Source of the DNA: Bradyrhizobium iriomotense
Lineage (GTDB): Bacteria; Pseudomonadota; Alphaproteobacteria; Rhizobiales; Xanthobacteraceae
Reading direction: 5' to 3'
Length of the DNA: 64,000 nt
Assembly: GCF_018130765.1 (NCBI RefSeq)
Contig: NZ_JAFCJZ010000013.1
Coordinates: 124,001-188,000 of the forward strand
Shown: positions 25,404 to 33,814 of the stretch, piece by piece
Layout: the number at the start of each line of letters is the position of its first letter
How positions within the stretch are numbered: position 1 is the stretch's first letter
Notes under the pieces: generated by a model
What the model saw: only the letters and a program-made list of their open reading frames with translations
Databases searched by the model: none
What the model was told of the DNA's origin: nothing
Made by a program: the position numbers and the translations under genes

Positions 25404-27200
25404 TCAGGTCGCCTGCCGCCGCAGGAAGGCCGGGATATCAAGATGGTCGTCACCCTGTGGTGTCGGCGCAACAGGTGCGGGGCGGCCATGCATGTCGAGG
25501 CCCTGCGGCGCGGGACGGCGGGCATACTCCGATACCGGCTCGCTGGCCGCGATCTGCTGCGCCACGCTCTTCTGCGGACGGCGCTCGGGCAGCGGCGGCA
25601 TGGCGGGACCGGCGGTGCGGGCGGCCACCGGCGGCTCGCTCTCCTCGTCGCGGCGGCCAAGGCCGACATTGGCGAGGCGCTGCAGCAGCGACAGGCGGGT
25701 CTTCTGCGGGGTCTCCTCTTCCACCTCGCCGCGCGCCTGGCGAAGCTCAGCCTGGGCCGGAATCGGCAGTTCATCGATGCGCGGCATCCTGGGCGCACGG
25801 ACCGGCGGACGCTCGGCCTGCGGCGGGATGAAGTTTTCCGGCGTCATCGGCTCCTGCATCGCGACCGGGGCCATGTCGGGCTCCGGGAACAGGGTCGGCT
25901 TCTGCGCGATCGGCCGCACGGTGACGTCGCCATAGGTCTGCGGCGCGGGCGCCTGCGGGACCTCGGCAACGGCAGCCGCGATGGCGGCGAGCGCCGCGCG
26001 CTCGACGTTCTGGCGCGGCGCGACCGGCGCGGCAGCAACCGGCGCGGCGGCCGGGATCTGCGATTCCAGCTTCTGCGCACGTTCAGCGAGACGCTGGTTG
26101 TCAGCGCGCAGACGCGCGGTGAGGTCGGCGAGACGGCTCTCGGCGGCGGCAGCGGGAGCTGCGGGCGCCTGCTGCGCCTGCGGCGCCGCGTTCGCGACCG
26201 GCGCGGAGGTCGCCTGGCTGTTGCGGGCGATCGCGGCCTGCTCAATGCCGGTGGCGACGACCGAGACGCGGATCAGGCCGTCGAGCGCTTCGTCGAAGGT
26301 GGCGCCGACGATGATGTTGGCGTCCTGGTCGACTTCCTCGCGGATGCGGGTCGCGGCCTCGTCGACCTCGAACAGTGTGAGGTCCTTGCCGCCGGTGATG
26401 GAGATGAGGAGGCCCTTGGCGCCCTTCATCGAGCTGTCGTCGATCAGCGGGTTGGCGATCGCGGCCTCGGCGGCGGTCAGCGCGCGCTTGTCGCCGGAAG
26501 CTTCGCCGGTGCCCATCATCGCCTTGCCCATCTCGCGCATCACGGCGCGAACGTCGGCGAAGTCGAGGTTGATCAGGCCTTCCTTGACCATCAGGTCGGT
26601 GATGCAGGCGACGCCCGAATAGAGCACCTGGTCGGCCATCGCGAAGGCGTCGGCGAAGGTGGTCTTCTCGTTGGCGACCCGGAACAGGTTCTGGTTCGGG
26701 ATGATCAGAAGCGTGTCCACGACCTTGTGAAGCTCGTTGATGCCGGCTTCAGCGGTGCGCATGCGGCGGCCGCCTTCGAAGTGAAACGGCTTGGTGACGA
26801 CGCCGACGGTAAGGATGCCCATGTCGCGCGCGGTCTTGGCGATGACGGGTGCAGCGCCGGTGCCGGTGCCGCCGCCCATGCCGGCGGTGACGAACACCAT
26901 GTTGGCGCCCGAGAGATGGTCGCGCAGCTCGTCGATCACCTCTTCCGCCGCCGCGGCGCCGACGTTCGGCTGCGAACCTGCGCCGAGGCCTTGCGTGACC
27001 GCCGTGCCCATCTGCACGATGCGCTGCGCCTTCGACATCGTCAGCGCCTGCGCGTCGGTGTTGGCGACCACGAAGTCGACGCCCTGCAGGCCCGCCGTGA
27101 TCATGTTGTTGACGGCGTTGCCGCCGGCGCCGCCGACGCCGAACACGGTGATCCGGGGCTTCAGTTCGTGAATATCAGGAACATTGATGCTGATGGTCAT
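25404..27200 (-). CDS. ftsZ: Cell division protein FtsZ (long rhizobial form)
   Basis: 598 residues against about 383 in E. coli. The GTPase core fills the first ~320 residues: GVGGAGGNAVNNMI, the tubulin signature GGGTGTGAAPV and the T7 loop NLDFADVRAVMR. Then comes a ~260-residue Ala/Pro/Gln-rich linker (repeats of PAAP and APV), and the conserved C-terminal peptide HLDIPAFLRR that binds FtsA. Long linkers are typical of rhizobial FtsZ. AGAGG lies 5 nt before the ATG. It polymerises into the division ring; last gene of the division operon, with a terminator after it. Confidence 0.97.
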   Translation of the reverse strand: MTISINVPDIHELKPRITVFGVGGAGGNAVNNMITAGLQGVDFVVANTDAQALTMSKAQRIVQMGTAVTQGLGAGSQPNVGAAAAEEVIDELRDHLSGANMVFVTAGMGGGTGTGAAPVIAKTARDMGILTVGVVTKPFHFEGGRRMRTAEAGINELHKVVDTLLIIPNQNLFRVANEKTTFADAFAMADQVLYSGVACITDLMVKEGLINLDFADVRAVMREMGKAMMGTGEASGDKRALTAAEAAIANPLIDDSSMKGAKGLLISITGGKDLTLFEVDEAATRIREEVDQDANIIVGATFDEALDGLIRVSVVATGIEQAAIARNSQATSAPVANAAPQAQQAPAAPAAAAESRLADLTARLRADNQRLAERAQKLESQIPAAAPVAAAPVAPRQNVERAALAAIAAAVAEVPQAPAPQTYGDVTVRPIAQKPTLFPEPDMAPVAMQEPMTPENFIPPQAERPPVRAPRMPRIDELPIPAQAELRQARGEVEEETPQKTRLSLLQRLANVGLGRRDEESEPPVAARTAGPAMPPLPERRPQKSVAQQIAASEPVSEYARRPAPQGLDMHGRPAPVAPTPQGDDHLDIPAFLRRQAT

Positions 27201-27287
27201 GGTTGCCTCTCGATCACGCGCGCGTGGGTTCGCCCCGGCCGGCGGCCGCGGGAGTTGGTGAAAATCGGGAATTGCGGAAAGGAGTCA

Positions 27288-28610
27288 TCAGAAGCCCTCG
27301 CGTAGCCATCGTCCCACCTTTCCGAAATAACCGCCGGTCCCTGTCCTGACCTGCTGCCGCGTATGCCGCGGTTCGACATGTTCCTGGTGAACATATTGCG
27401 GGTAGACGAGGAGGCCGGCCGGCACCGCGAACGCGGCGTTCTTCGCCTCGTTGGGCAGCCGGCCGAAGCCGAGGGGACGTCCGACCCGCACGGGCCGGCC
27501 GAGAATTTGCGTTCCGAGTTCGACAAGACCGGTCAGCTGCGAGGCGCCGCCCGAAAGCACGACGCGGCCGTTGGGCTCTGACGCGAAGGGCGAATCCTTC
27601 AGCCGGTCGCGGACCATTTCGAAGATTTCCTCGGCACGGTGCTTGACGATATTGGCGATGGTGGCGCGGGAGACGATCTGCGGCAGATCCTGCTCGTCAC
27701 CGGCTGTCGGCACAGACATCAGCTCACGCGAGTCCGATCCGCCGGTGATGACGGTCCCGTATAACGTCTTGATTCGCTCGGCATCGGCAATGGTCGCGGA
27801 GAGTCCGCGCGCAAGATCCATCGTGATATGTTGCCCGCCGACCGCAAAACCCGCCGCATGCACGAAACGGCCGCCGGAATAGACCGCGATCGTCGTGGTG
27901 CCGGCGCCCATTTCGACGACGGCAGCGCCGAGATCGGCTTCGTCGTCCGTCAGCACCGACAATCCGGCGACATAGGGACTCGCCGCCATGGCTTCGACAT
28001 TGATGTGGCAGCGCTCAACCGCGAGCATCAGGTTCCGCGCCACGGTGGCGTCGCAGGTGACGACGTTCATGTCGACGCCGAACTGGTGCGCGACCATGCC
28101 GCGAGGATCGCGGATGCCCTTGACGCCGTCGAGCGTGTAGCCGACCGGAAGCGCGTGCAGCACGGTACGGCCCTCGCCAGTGGCGTGGCGCATGCCGGTG
28201 GAGGTGACGCGGCTGACGTCGGCCGGCGTCACGGCGCCGCCGCGGATGTCGGCGGCGGCTTCGACCAACTGGCCGGAGAGCCGGCCGCCCGAGACCGAGA
28301 GCAGCACGGACTCGACCCGCACCTTGGCCATCTTCTCCGCCAGCCCGACGGCCTGGCGGACCGCCTGCTCACATTCGGTAAGATCGACCACCGCGCCGGC
28401 CTTCATGCCGCGCGACTGGATCTGGCTGTAGCCGATCAGTTCCACCGCGTGGGTGCGGCCGCGCAGCGCATCGCTCGGCGCCGACGGTTTCAGCCGCGCG
28501 ATCATGCAGGCGATCTTGCTGGTGCCGATGTCGAGACAGGCGACGAGGCCGCCGCGCTTGTGCGGCATCTGGCGCGTCTTCGGCGTCTGGGTGCGATCAA
28601 GACCGGTCAT
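27288..28610 (-). CDS. ftsA: Cell division protein FtsA
   Basis: 440 residues, actin-fold ATPase that tethers FtsZ to the membrane. Phosphate loop motifs are CLDIGTSKIACMI near residue 25, VVEMGAGTTTIAVY, and VVLSGGASQLTGLVELG. The 1C-domain region VRVESVLLSVSGGRL is present. The C-terminus ends RWLREGF, the amphipathic membrane-targeting helix. It overlaps the ftsQ stop by four bases (28607-28610), giving translational coupling, and ftsZ follows after 87 bp. Confidence 0.96.
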   Translation of the reverse strand: MTGLDRTQTPKTRQMPHKRGGLVACLDIGTSKIACMIARLKPSAPSDALRGRTHAVELIGYSQIQSRGMKAGAVVDLTECEQAVRQAVGLAEKMAKVRVESVLLSVSGGRLSGQLVEAAADIRGGAVTPADVSRVTSTGMRHATGEGRTVLHALPVGYTLDGVKGIRDPRGMVAHQFGVDMNVVTCDATVARNLMLAVERCHINVEAMAASPYVAGLSVLTDDEADLGAAVVEMGAGTTTIAVYSGGRFVHAAGFAVGGQHITMDLARGLSATIADAERIKTLYGTVITGGSDSRELMSVPTAGDEQDLPQIVSRATIANIVKHRAEEIFEMVRDRLKDSPFASEPNGRVVLSGGASQLTGLVELGTQILGRPVRVGRPLGFGRLPNEAKNAAFAVPAGLLVYPQYVHQEHVEPRHTRQQVRTGTGGYFGKVGRWLREGF

Positions 28611-29629
28611 GCAGCGTCCCCGGCCTTCTTTTTCTTCTTGTCCTTGAACTGGTCTTCGCGCGCCTTGGCGGCGTCGTCGGACAGCTGCACCACCAGCCGA
28701 TCCGGCAGGCGCATGTCGACGGCGACGATGTCGCGGGAGAACAGCCTGTCCTCCTTGTCGAGCCTGGACAGCGTCGCAAGCGCATTGCCGACGTCCTGCT
28801 CGGGCAGGCGGATGTCGAGGCCGTCCTTCAGCCTCAGGTTCCAGCGCCGCTCGCCGACATAGACCGCAGCCTTGGTCACCGCATTGACCTGCGGATAGCG
28901 CGCCAGCAGCGCCAGGAAATCACGAGCCTGGGTATCGGCGCCCTTGCCGACCACGAGCGGCAGCGACAGGAAACGGCGCGAGACATAGGGCTCGAGCACG
29001 GCGCCGTCATCGGCGATGACCGAGAGGCGGCCGGCCTCCTGCCACAGCGCGAACGCCTGGCGCTCGGTGATGTCGATCATGAGCCGGCCCGGATACAGCT
29101 TCAGCACGGTCGCATCCGCGATCCAGGGATTGGCCTTGAGCTTCTCGCGCACGACGTCGGCATCGAGGAACAGCAGCGAGGAGCGGCCGCTGACGCCGCC
29201 GATCGCGAGGATCTCGTCCTGGGTCAGCTGCTTGCGGCCGTTGATCACCACGGAGGTGATGCGGAAGCCGGCGGAATTGGCCATCGCGTTGCGGGCATCG
29301 CTGACCGCGGTGATGAAATCCTGGAGATGGCCACCCTTGACGATGCCGAAGCCGCAGCTTCCGAGCAGCAGCAGCGCAGTCATGGCGATCCCGACCCGGC
29401 GCGGCGCATAGCGCTCGACCAGAGCGACCACGCGCGGCGGCGGCTCGCGCTCGACGACGGCCTTGGCCCTGGCTTTGGCCTTGATCTTGGCGGCAGCGCG
29501 CTTCTCCTCGCGCTTGTCCTGGACCCACTCGCGCAGAAGCACGACCGCTCCGATAGCGGCCGCCTTCAGGTCAGCTTGGGGCCTCAGCGATCTGAAAAGC
29601 GACCGGGTGAGGCTTCCTGCTCCATCCAT
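28607..29629 (-). CDS. ftsQ: Cell division protein FtsQ
   Basis: 340 residues. A basic N-terminal cytoplasmic part (~95 residues, with a Lys/Arg/Ala repeat AAAKIKAKARAKA) precedes one membrane segment (VGIAMTALLLLGSCGFGIV). The periplasmic POTRA region begins at FRITSVVINGRKQLTQDEILA and continues to VDMRLPDRLVVQL. Ends in a Lys-rich tail. FtsQ links early and late divisome proteins. Its leader (29630-29973) is the longest gap inside the ftsQ-ftsA-ftsZ group and holds TTAAC-type motifs. Confidence 0.93.
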   Translation of the reverse strand: MDGAGSLTRSLFRSLRPQADLKAAAIGAVVLLREWVQDKREEKRAAAKIKAKARAKAVVEREPPPRVVALVERYAPRRVGIAMTALLLLGSCGFGIVKGGHLQDFITAVSDARNAMANSAGFRITSVVINGRKQLTQDEILAIGGVSGRSSLLFLDADVVREKLKANPWIADATVLKLYPGRLMIDITERQAFALWQEAGRLSVIADDGAVLEPYVSRRFLSLPLVVGKGADTQARDFLALLARYPQVNAVTKAAVYVGERRWNLRLKDGLDIRLPEQDVGNALATLSRLDKEDRLFSRDIVAVDMRLPDRLVVQLSDDAAKAREDQFKDKKKKKAGDAA

Positions 29630-29973
29630 TGCACGAGCTCGTCAATTTGCCCGCGACATCGCGCGGATCCTGGCGAACATGACGTCTCGGTGCCGGGCCG
29701 GGTGCTGGTCTTCAGCAGAAGAAGCCTCTCCCCTTCAAAGCGTTCGCTGGAGGTGAACATCACCCGCCACAGCTCACGCGCCGGCAGCCAAAGCGCCATA
29801 TGCGCCGCCAGCGTTAACCTTCGGATGTCCTGGTAAACAAAAGGTAAACTTCGTTAACGCCGGACGCTTTTTGCCCAGCCATGTGAGGCATTTATGCCGC
29901 GATGTCCGGCATTTTACCGGATTTGGGCCCCAAACCGGGCCGTTTCGCCCGCCCGGCCGTTAACCAGTCCTAA
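29630..29973 (-). promoter_or_regulatory. Long leader of ftsQ with candidate CtrA-type motifs
   Basis: A 344-bp gap within an otherwise compact cluster. On the minus strand it contains TTTACC-N5-TTTACC (29832-29848), two nearby GTTAAC sites (29853-29858, 29813-29818) and one more at 29959-29964. The CtrA consensus is TTAA-N7-TTAA. The paired sites fit with one mismatch in each half. No convincing gene lies here; a 71-codon frame overlapping the ftsQ start looks like chance. Confidence 0.45.
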
Positions 29974-30966
29974 TTATTTCCGCACGCCCCGCCCGGCGAG
30001 CTCGACCAAGCCGCGCAGGAAGTCGACAAATTCGATGCCCTCGGCTTTCAGCGCCTTGGGGTAGAGCGAGGACTTGGTCAGCCCGGGCAGCGTGTTGGTT
30101 TCGAGGTAGACGAGGCCCCGCTCCGAGACGATGAAGTCCGAGCGGGAATAGCCGGTGCAGGACATCGCCCGGTGCGCCAGCATCGCCTGCTCCCTCAGCG
30201 CGGCGGTGATCTCGGGCGAAAAACGGCCGGGGCAGATCTCCTGGGTCGACTTCAAAAGATATTTTGCGGCGTAGTCGAAATTGCCCTCGCCCGGAATGAT
30301 CTCGATCGGCGGCAGCGCTATGATCGAGCCATCGGTGCGCTCCAGCACGCCGCAGGTTGCCTCGACGCCGGCGATATAGGGCTCGATCACGTACTCTTCA
30401 TGCTTGGCGGCATTGCGGACGGCGACGAGATCCTGCTTCGCATTGACGAAAATCAGGCCGTAGCTCGACCCGTCCCGCGCCGGCTTTGCGATAAGCCTGC
30501 CATATTCGGCGAAGGCCTCATCGATATTTTCAAGCGCAACGTTGGCCGGCGGCGTGACGCCGCCGAGTGCGGCGAAACGCTTGGCCGCGATCTTGTCGAA
30601 GGCGAGATGCGAGGACGCCGAACCCGAGCCAGTGAAGGGCACGCCGCGCGCCTCGCACATCACCTGCAATTCGCCATTCTCCGCGCGTCCGCCATGCAGG
30701 CCGAGCACGAGCACGCGATCTTCCGCCTTGGCCTTGTCCAGCGCCTGCGCGAGCGGAATCCCTGACGTGCCCGGCTTGAACTCGTCCTCGAACGGACGGG
30801 CATGCTCGAGCAGCTGCTTCGACTGCACCACATGCACCTTGTCCTCGACGTCCCACCACCAGAGATCGGCCTCCGGCAGCGCCTGATGCAGCGCCTGCGC
30901 CGAGGCGACCGAAACCAGACGCTCGCGGTTGGAGCCGCCGAAGAGGATGGTGATGCGCATGTTCAT
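29974..30966 (-). CDS. ddl: D-alanine--D-alanine ligase family protein
   Basis: 330 residues from the ATG at 30966 (a second ATG two codons on is also possible). ATP-grasp fold: N-terminal ITILFGGSNRERLVSVASA, HGGRAENGELQ, an FDYAAKYL tyrosine/lysine segment and the late GYSRSDFIVSERGLVYLE followed by TNTLPGLTKSSLYP. The canonical Ddl has EVNTxPGM here and HGPxGEDG earlier, so this form deviates at conserved positions, but its place between murB and ftsQ argues it makes D-Ala-D-Ala for peptidoglycan. Cytoplasmic, ATP dependent. No second ddl is in the window. Confidence 0.85.
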   Translation of the reverse strand: MNMRITILFGGSNRERLVSVASAQALHQALPEADLWWWDVEDKVHVVQSKQLLEHARPFEDEFKPGTSGIPLAQALDKAKAEDRVLVLGLHGGRAENGELQVMCEARGVPFTGSGSASSHLAFDKIAAKRFAALGGVTPPANVALENIDEAFAEYGRLIAKPARDGSSYGLIFVNAKQDLVAVRNAAKHEEYVIEPYIAGVEATCGVLERTDGSIIALPPIEIIPGEGNFDYAAKYLLKSTQEICPGRFSPEITAALREQAMLAHRAMSCTGYSRSDFIVSERGLVYLETNTLPGLTKSSLYPKALKAEGIEFVDFLRGLVELAGRGVRK

Positions 30967-30987
30967 AGTCCGCAATCTCTCTCGCTC

Positions 30988-31090
30988 GTCATTCCGGGGC
31001 GCGACGAAGTCGCGAGCCCGGAATCCATTTCGCCACCGTCTCTGCGGCCCGATGGATTCCGGCTTCTCGCTTCGCGAGCCCCGGAATGAC
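30988..31090. repeat. Palindromic repeat, GTCATTCCGGGGCGC family
   Basis: 103-bp copy of the family at 6423, with inverted ends GTCATTCCGGGGC / GCCCCGGAATGAC and inner ATCCATTTC / GATGGATTCC blocks. It sits between murB and ddl, two genes on the same strand, so it would be within any read-through transcript. Confidence 0.85.
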
Positions 31091-31095
31091 GATCG

Positions 31096-32013
31096 TCATG
31101 AAACCCCGATCCGCTTGATTTCCCAGTGCAGCTCAATTCCGGAATTCGCCTTCACGCGCTCGCGCACGGTTTCGCCGAGCGTCTCGATGTCGTGCGCGGT
31201 GGCATCGCCGGTGTTGATCAGGAAATTGCAGTGCATCTCGGACACCTGCGCGCCGCCGACGCGCAGGCCGCGGCAGCCGGCGGCATCCACCAGCTTCCAG
31301 GCCGAATGGCCGGGCGGATTCTTGAAGGTCGAGCCGCCGGTCTTTTCGCGGATCGGCTGCGCGGTCTCGCGGTGGCTCTGCACCTCGGCCATGCGCGCGC
31401 GGATTGCCTCGGTATCCTTGATCTCGCCGCGAAAGCGCGCGGAGGTGAAGATGATGGAGGGATCGACGCCGCTGTTGCGATAGACGAACTTCATGTCGGC
31501 GTTGGAGAAGACATGCTTCGTGCCGTCGCGCCCGACACCCCGCGCCTCGATCAGCACATCCTTGGTCTCGCCACCATTGGCGCCGGCATTCATGCGCAGC
31601 GCGCCGCCGATGGTGCCGGGAATGCCGAAATAGAATTCGAGCCCGCCGATATTGGCGCTTGCTGCAACCTCCGCCACGCGCTTGTCGAGCGCGGCAGTGC
31701 CTGCGGTGACGACGTCGCCAGTCGCGGTCGCCTCGCCGAAGGCGCGCGGTGCAAGCCGGATCACCACGCCGGCAATGCCGCCATCGCGCACGATCAGGTT
31801 GGAGCCGACACCGATGACGTAGACGGGGATGTCGGCGGCAAGATGCGCGAGGAAGTAGGCGAGATCGTCCTCGTCCGCCGGCGTGAACAGCACCTGCGCA
31901 GGACCGCCGACGCGAAACCAGGTGAGCTCGGCGAGCGACTGGTTGGCCAGCAGCCGGCCACGCAGGTCAGGCATCGCGGCTTTGAGCGAGGGGGTGATAT
32001 CGGGAAAGCTCAT
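31096..32013 (-). CDS. murB: UDP-N-acetylmuramate dehydrogenase
   Basis: 305 residues. FAD-binding segments GVGSNLIVRDGGIAGVVIRL and IPGTIGGALRMNAGANGGE are diagnostic, as is the catalytic part YRNSGVDPSIIFTSARF with KTGGSTFKNPPG near the end, and GGAQVSEMHCNFLINTG. It reduces UDP-GlcNAc-enolpyruvate to UDP-MurNAc with NADPH in the cytoplasm. Followed by ddl after a repeat, preceded by murC after a second repeat. Confidence 0.95.
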   Translation of the reverse strand: MSFPDITPSLKAAMPDLRGRLLANQSLAELTWFRVGGPAQVLFTPADEDDLAYFLAHLAADIPVYVIGVGSNLIVRDGGIAGVVIRLAPRAFGEATATGDVVTAGTAALDKRVAEVAASANIGGLEFYFGIPGTIGGALRMNAGANGGETKDVLIEARGVGRDGTKHVFSNADMKFVYRNSGVDPSIIFTSARFRGEIKDTEAIRARMAEVQSHRETAQPIREKTGGSTFKNPPGHSAWKLVDAAGCRGLRVGGAQVSEMHCNFLINTGDATAHDIETLGETVRERVKANSGIELHWEIKRIGVS

Positions 32014-32082
32014 GGTGCGCTGACCGGCATGCGAGCTGGGTTGAGATTGCGTCGCATAACGTTATCCGCCAGCGCCCGGGGC

Positions 32083-32246
32083 TTACCCCTCTCCCCAACC
32101 CTCCCCCGCAAGGGGGGAGGGAGCCTGACCAGCGTGCTCGCCTCACCTGACATCACAGCTGCACTCTGATCCTTTGCAAGAGTCAGGGAGGCACCGGCGG
32201 AAGGGTTCCCTCCCCCCTTGCGGGGGAGGGTTAGGGAGAGGGGTAG
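32083..32246. repeat. Inverted repeat pair, TACCCCTCTCCCCAACCC type
   Basis: Left arm 32084-32125 and right arm 32203-32246 are inverted: each contains CCCTCTCCCCAACC or its reverse complement, plus CCCTCCCCCCTTGCGGGGG hairpins. The ~75-bp middle is not repeated. It lies between murC and murB and would form a large stem-loop in their transcript. Confidence 0.8.
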
Positions 32247-32288
32247 CCACAACGGCAGTGGTCGACGATGACTCGACATCCGCTCGCC

Positions 32289-33692
32289 CTACCCCAGCGC
32301 CTTCAATTCGCCCGGCAACGCATACGCCCATTGCGTGATGTTGCCGGCGCCGAGGCACACGACGAGATCGCCGGACTTCGCCAATCCCTTGACGATGCCT
32401 GCAAGCTCCGTCGCGGCCGGCAGCGGGATCACCTCGCGGTGGCCGTGTGCGCGCAGGCCGGCAACGAAATGATCGCGGTCGATGCCCTCGATCGGCGCTT
32501 CGCCGGCGGCATAGACGTCGGCGACAACAACCACGTCCGCGTCGTTGAAGCAGGTGCAGAATTCCTCGAACAGCGATTGCAGGCGGGTGTAGCGATGCGG
32601 CTGCACCACGGCGATCACCTTGCCGGTGTAGGAATCGCGCGCCGCTTTCAGCACCGCTGCAATCTCCACGGGGTGATGGCCGTAGTCATCGATCACGGTG
32701 ACGTCGTTCCATTCGCCGGTCTTGGTGAAGCGGCGCTTGACGCCGCCGAAGCCTGCGATGGCACTGCGAATCTTGTCGTCGGAAACGCCGAGCGCGTGAG
32801 CGACTGCAATCGCAGCCGTCGCATTCGAAGCGTTGTGCCGGCCCGGCATCGGCAGCGCGAGATCGGCGATCTCATGCGTGGCGCCGGTCTTGCGGTCGCG
32901 GATCACGACCTTGAACTTCGAGCCGCCGCCGCCAGCGGTGAGATCGACGAGCCGCGCGTCAGCCTGCGGATTCTCGCCGTAAGTGATGATGCGGCGATCC
33001 TCGATCTTGCCGACGAGGTTTTGCACCACCGGATGGTCGATGCACATCACGGCAAAGCCGTAGAACGGCAGGTTCTCGACGAAATGCCGGAACGCGTCCT
33101 GCACGGCATCAAACGTCTTGAAGTGATCGAGGTGCTCGGGATCGACATTGGTGACGATCGCCACGTCCGTCGGCAGCTTCAGGAACGTGCCGTCGCTCTC
33201 GTCCGCTTCCACCACCATCCAGTCGCCGGCACCTAACCGCGCGTTGGAGCCGTAGGCGTTGATGATGCCGCCATTGATCACGGTGGGATCGAGCCCGCCG
33301 GCATCGAGCAGCGTTGCGACCATCGTGGTCGTCGTGGTCTTGCCATGGGTGCCGGCGATGGCGACGCAGCTCTTCAGCCGCATCAGCTCGGCCAGCATCT
33401 CGGCGCGCCGCACCACGGGAATGCGGCGTTCGCGCGCCGCCACCAATTCCGGATTGTCGCGCTTGATCGCGGTCGAGACTACGACGACCTCGGCACCGTC
33501 GACATTCTCGGCCTTGTGGCCGACCGAGACCTTTGCGCCCTTCTTGCGCAGACGGTCGAGATTGTAATTGTCGGCGGCATCCGAGCCCTGCACGGCGTAG
33601 CCGAGATTGACCAGCACCTCGGCGATACCGCTCATGCCGATCCCGCCGATCCCGACGAAGTGGATGGGTCCGATCTCGCGCGGCAGTCTCAT
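32289..33692 (-). CDS. murC: UDP-N-acetylmuramate--L-alanine ligase
   Basis: 467 residues from the ATG at 33692 (CAGGGAACAGAGC before it); the longer frame upstream has no family match. N-terminal IHFVGIGGIGMSGIAEVL binds UDP, the P-loop is GTHGKTTTTTMVATLLDAGG, and central AVVMCIDHPVV plus VIDDYGHHPVEIAAVL are MurC hallmarks. It adds L-Ala to UDP-MurNAc using ATP. Sits between murG and murB, as in other alphaproteobacteria. Confidence 0.96.
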   Translation of the reverse strand: MRLPREIGPIHFVGIGGIGMSGIAEVLVNLGYAVQGSDAADNYNLDRLRKKGAKVSVGHKAENVDGAEVVVVSTAIKRDNPELVAARERRIPVVRRAEMLAELMRLKSCVAIAGTHGKTTTTTMVATLLDAGGLDPTVINGGIINAYGSNARLGAGDWMVVEADESDGTFLKLPTDVAIVTNVDPEHLDHFKTFDAVQDAFRHFVENLPFYGFAVMCIDHPVVQNLVGKIEDRRIITYGENPQADARLVDLTAGGGGSKFKVVIRDRKTGATHEIADLALPMPGRHNASNATAAIAVAHALGVSDDKIRSAIAGFGGVKRRFTKTGEWNDVTVIDDYGHHPVEIAAVLKAARDSYTGKVIAVVQPHRYTRLQSLFEEFCTCFNDADVVVVADVYAAGEAPIEGIDRDHFVAGLRAHGHREVIPLPAATELAGIVKGLAKSGDLVVCLGAGNITQWAYALPGELKALG

Positions 33693-33814
33693 GCTCTGTT
33701 CCCTGACCTTGCCGCCGGAAAGGCGGCATCTGGCGAAGGTCACGGCCAAATCAGCCGCGCGCCCTGCCTACTGGATGCCCCGCTTTGGAAGGCCATGACA
33801 AGGGCTTTTTCGCG

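Noticed and set aside
25443..27305. 620-codon plus-strand frame opposite ftsZ
   Set aside because: Shadow of ftsZ; Arg/Gly-rich and without motifs.
29584..29799. 71-codon minus-strand frame in the ftsQ leader
   Set aside because: Overlaps the ftsQ start in another frame and shows no recognisable features.
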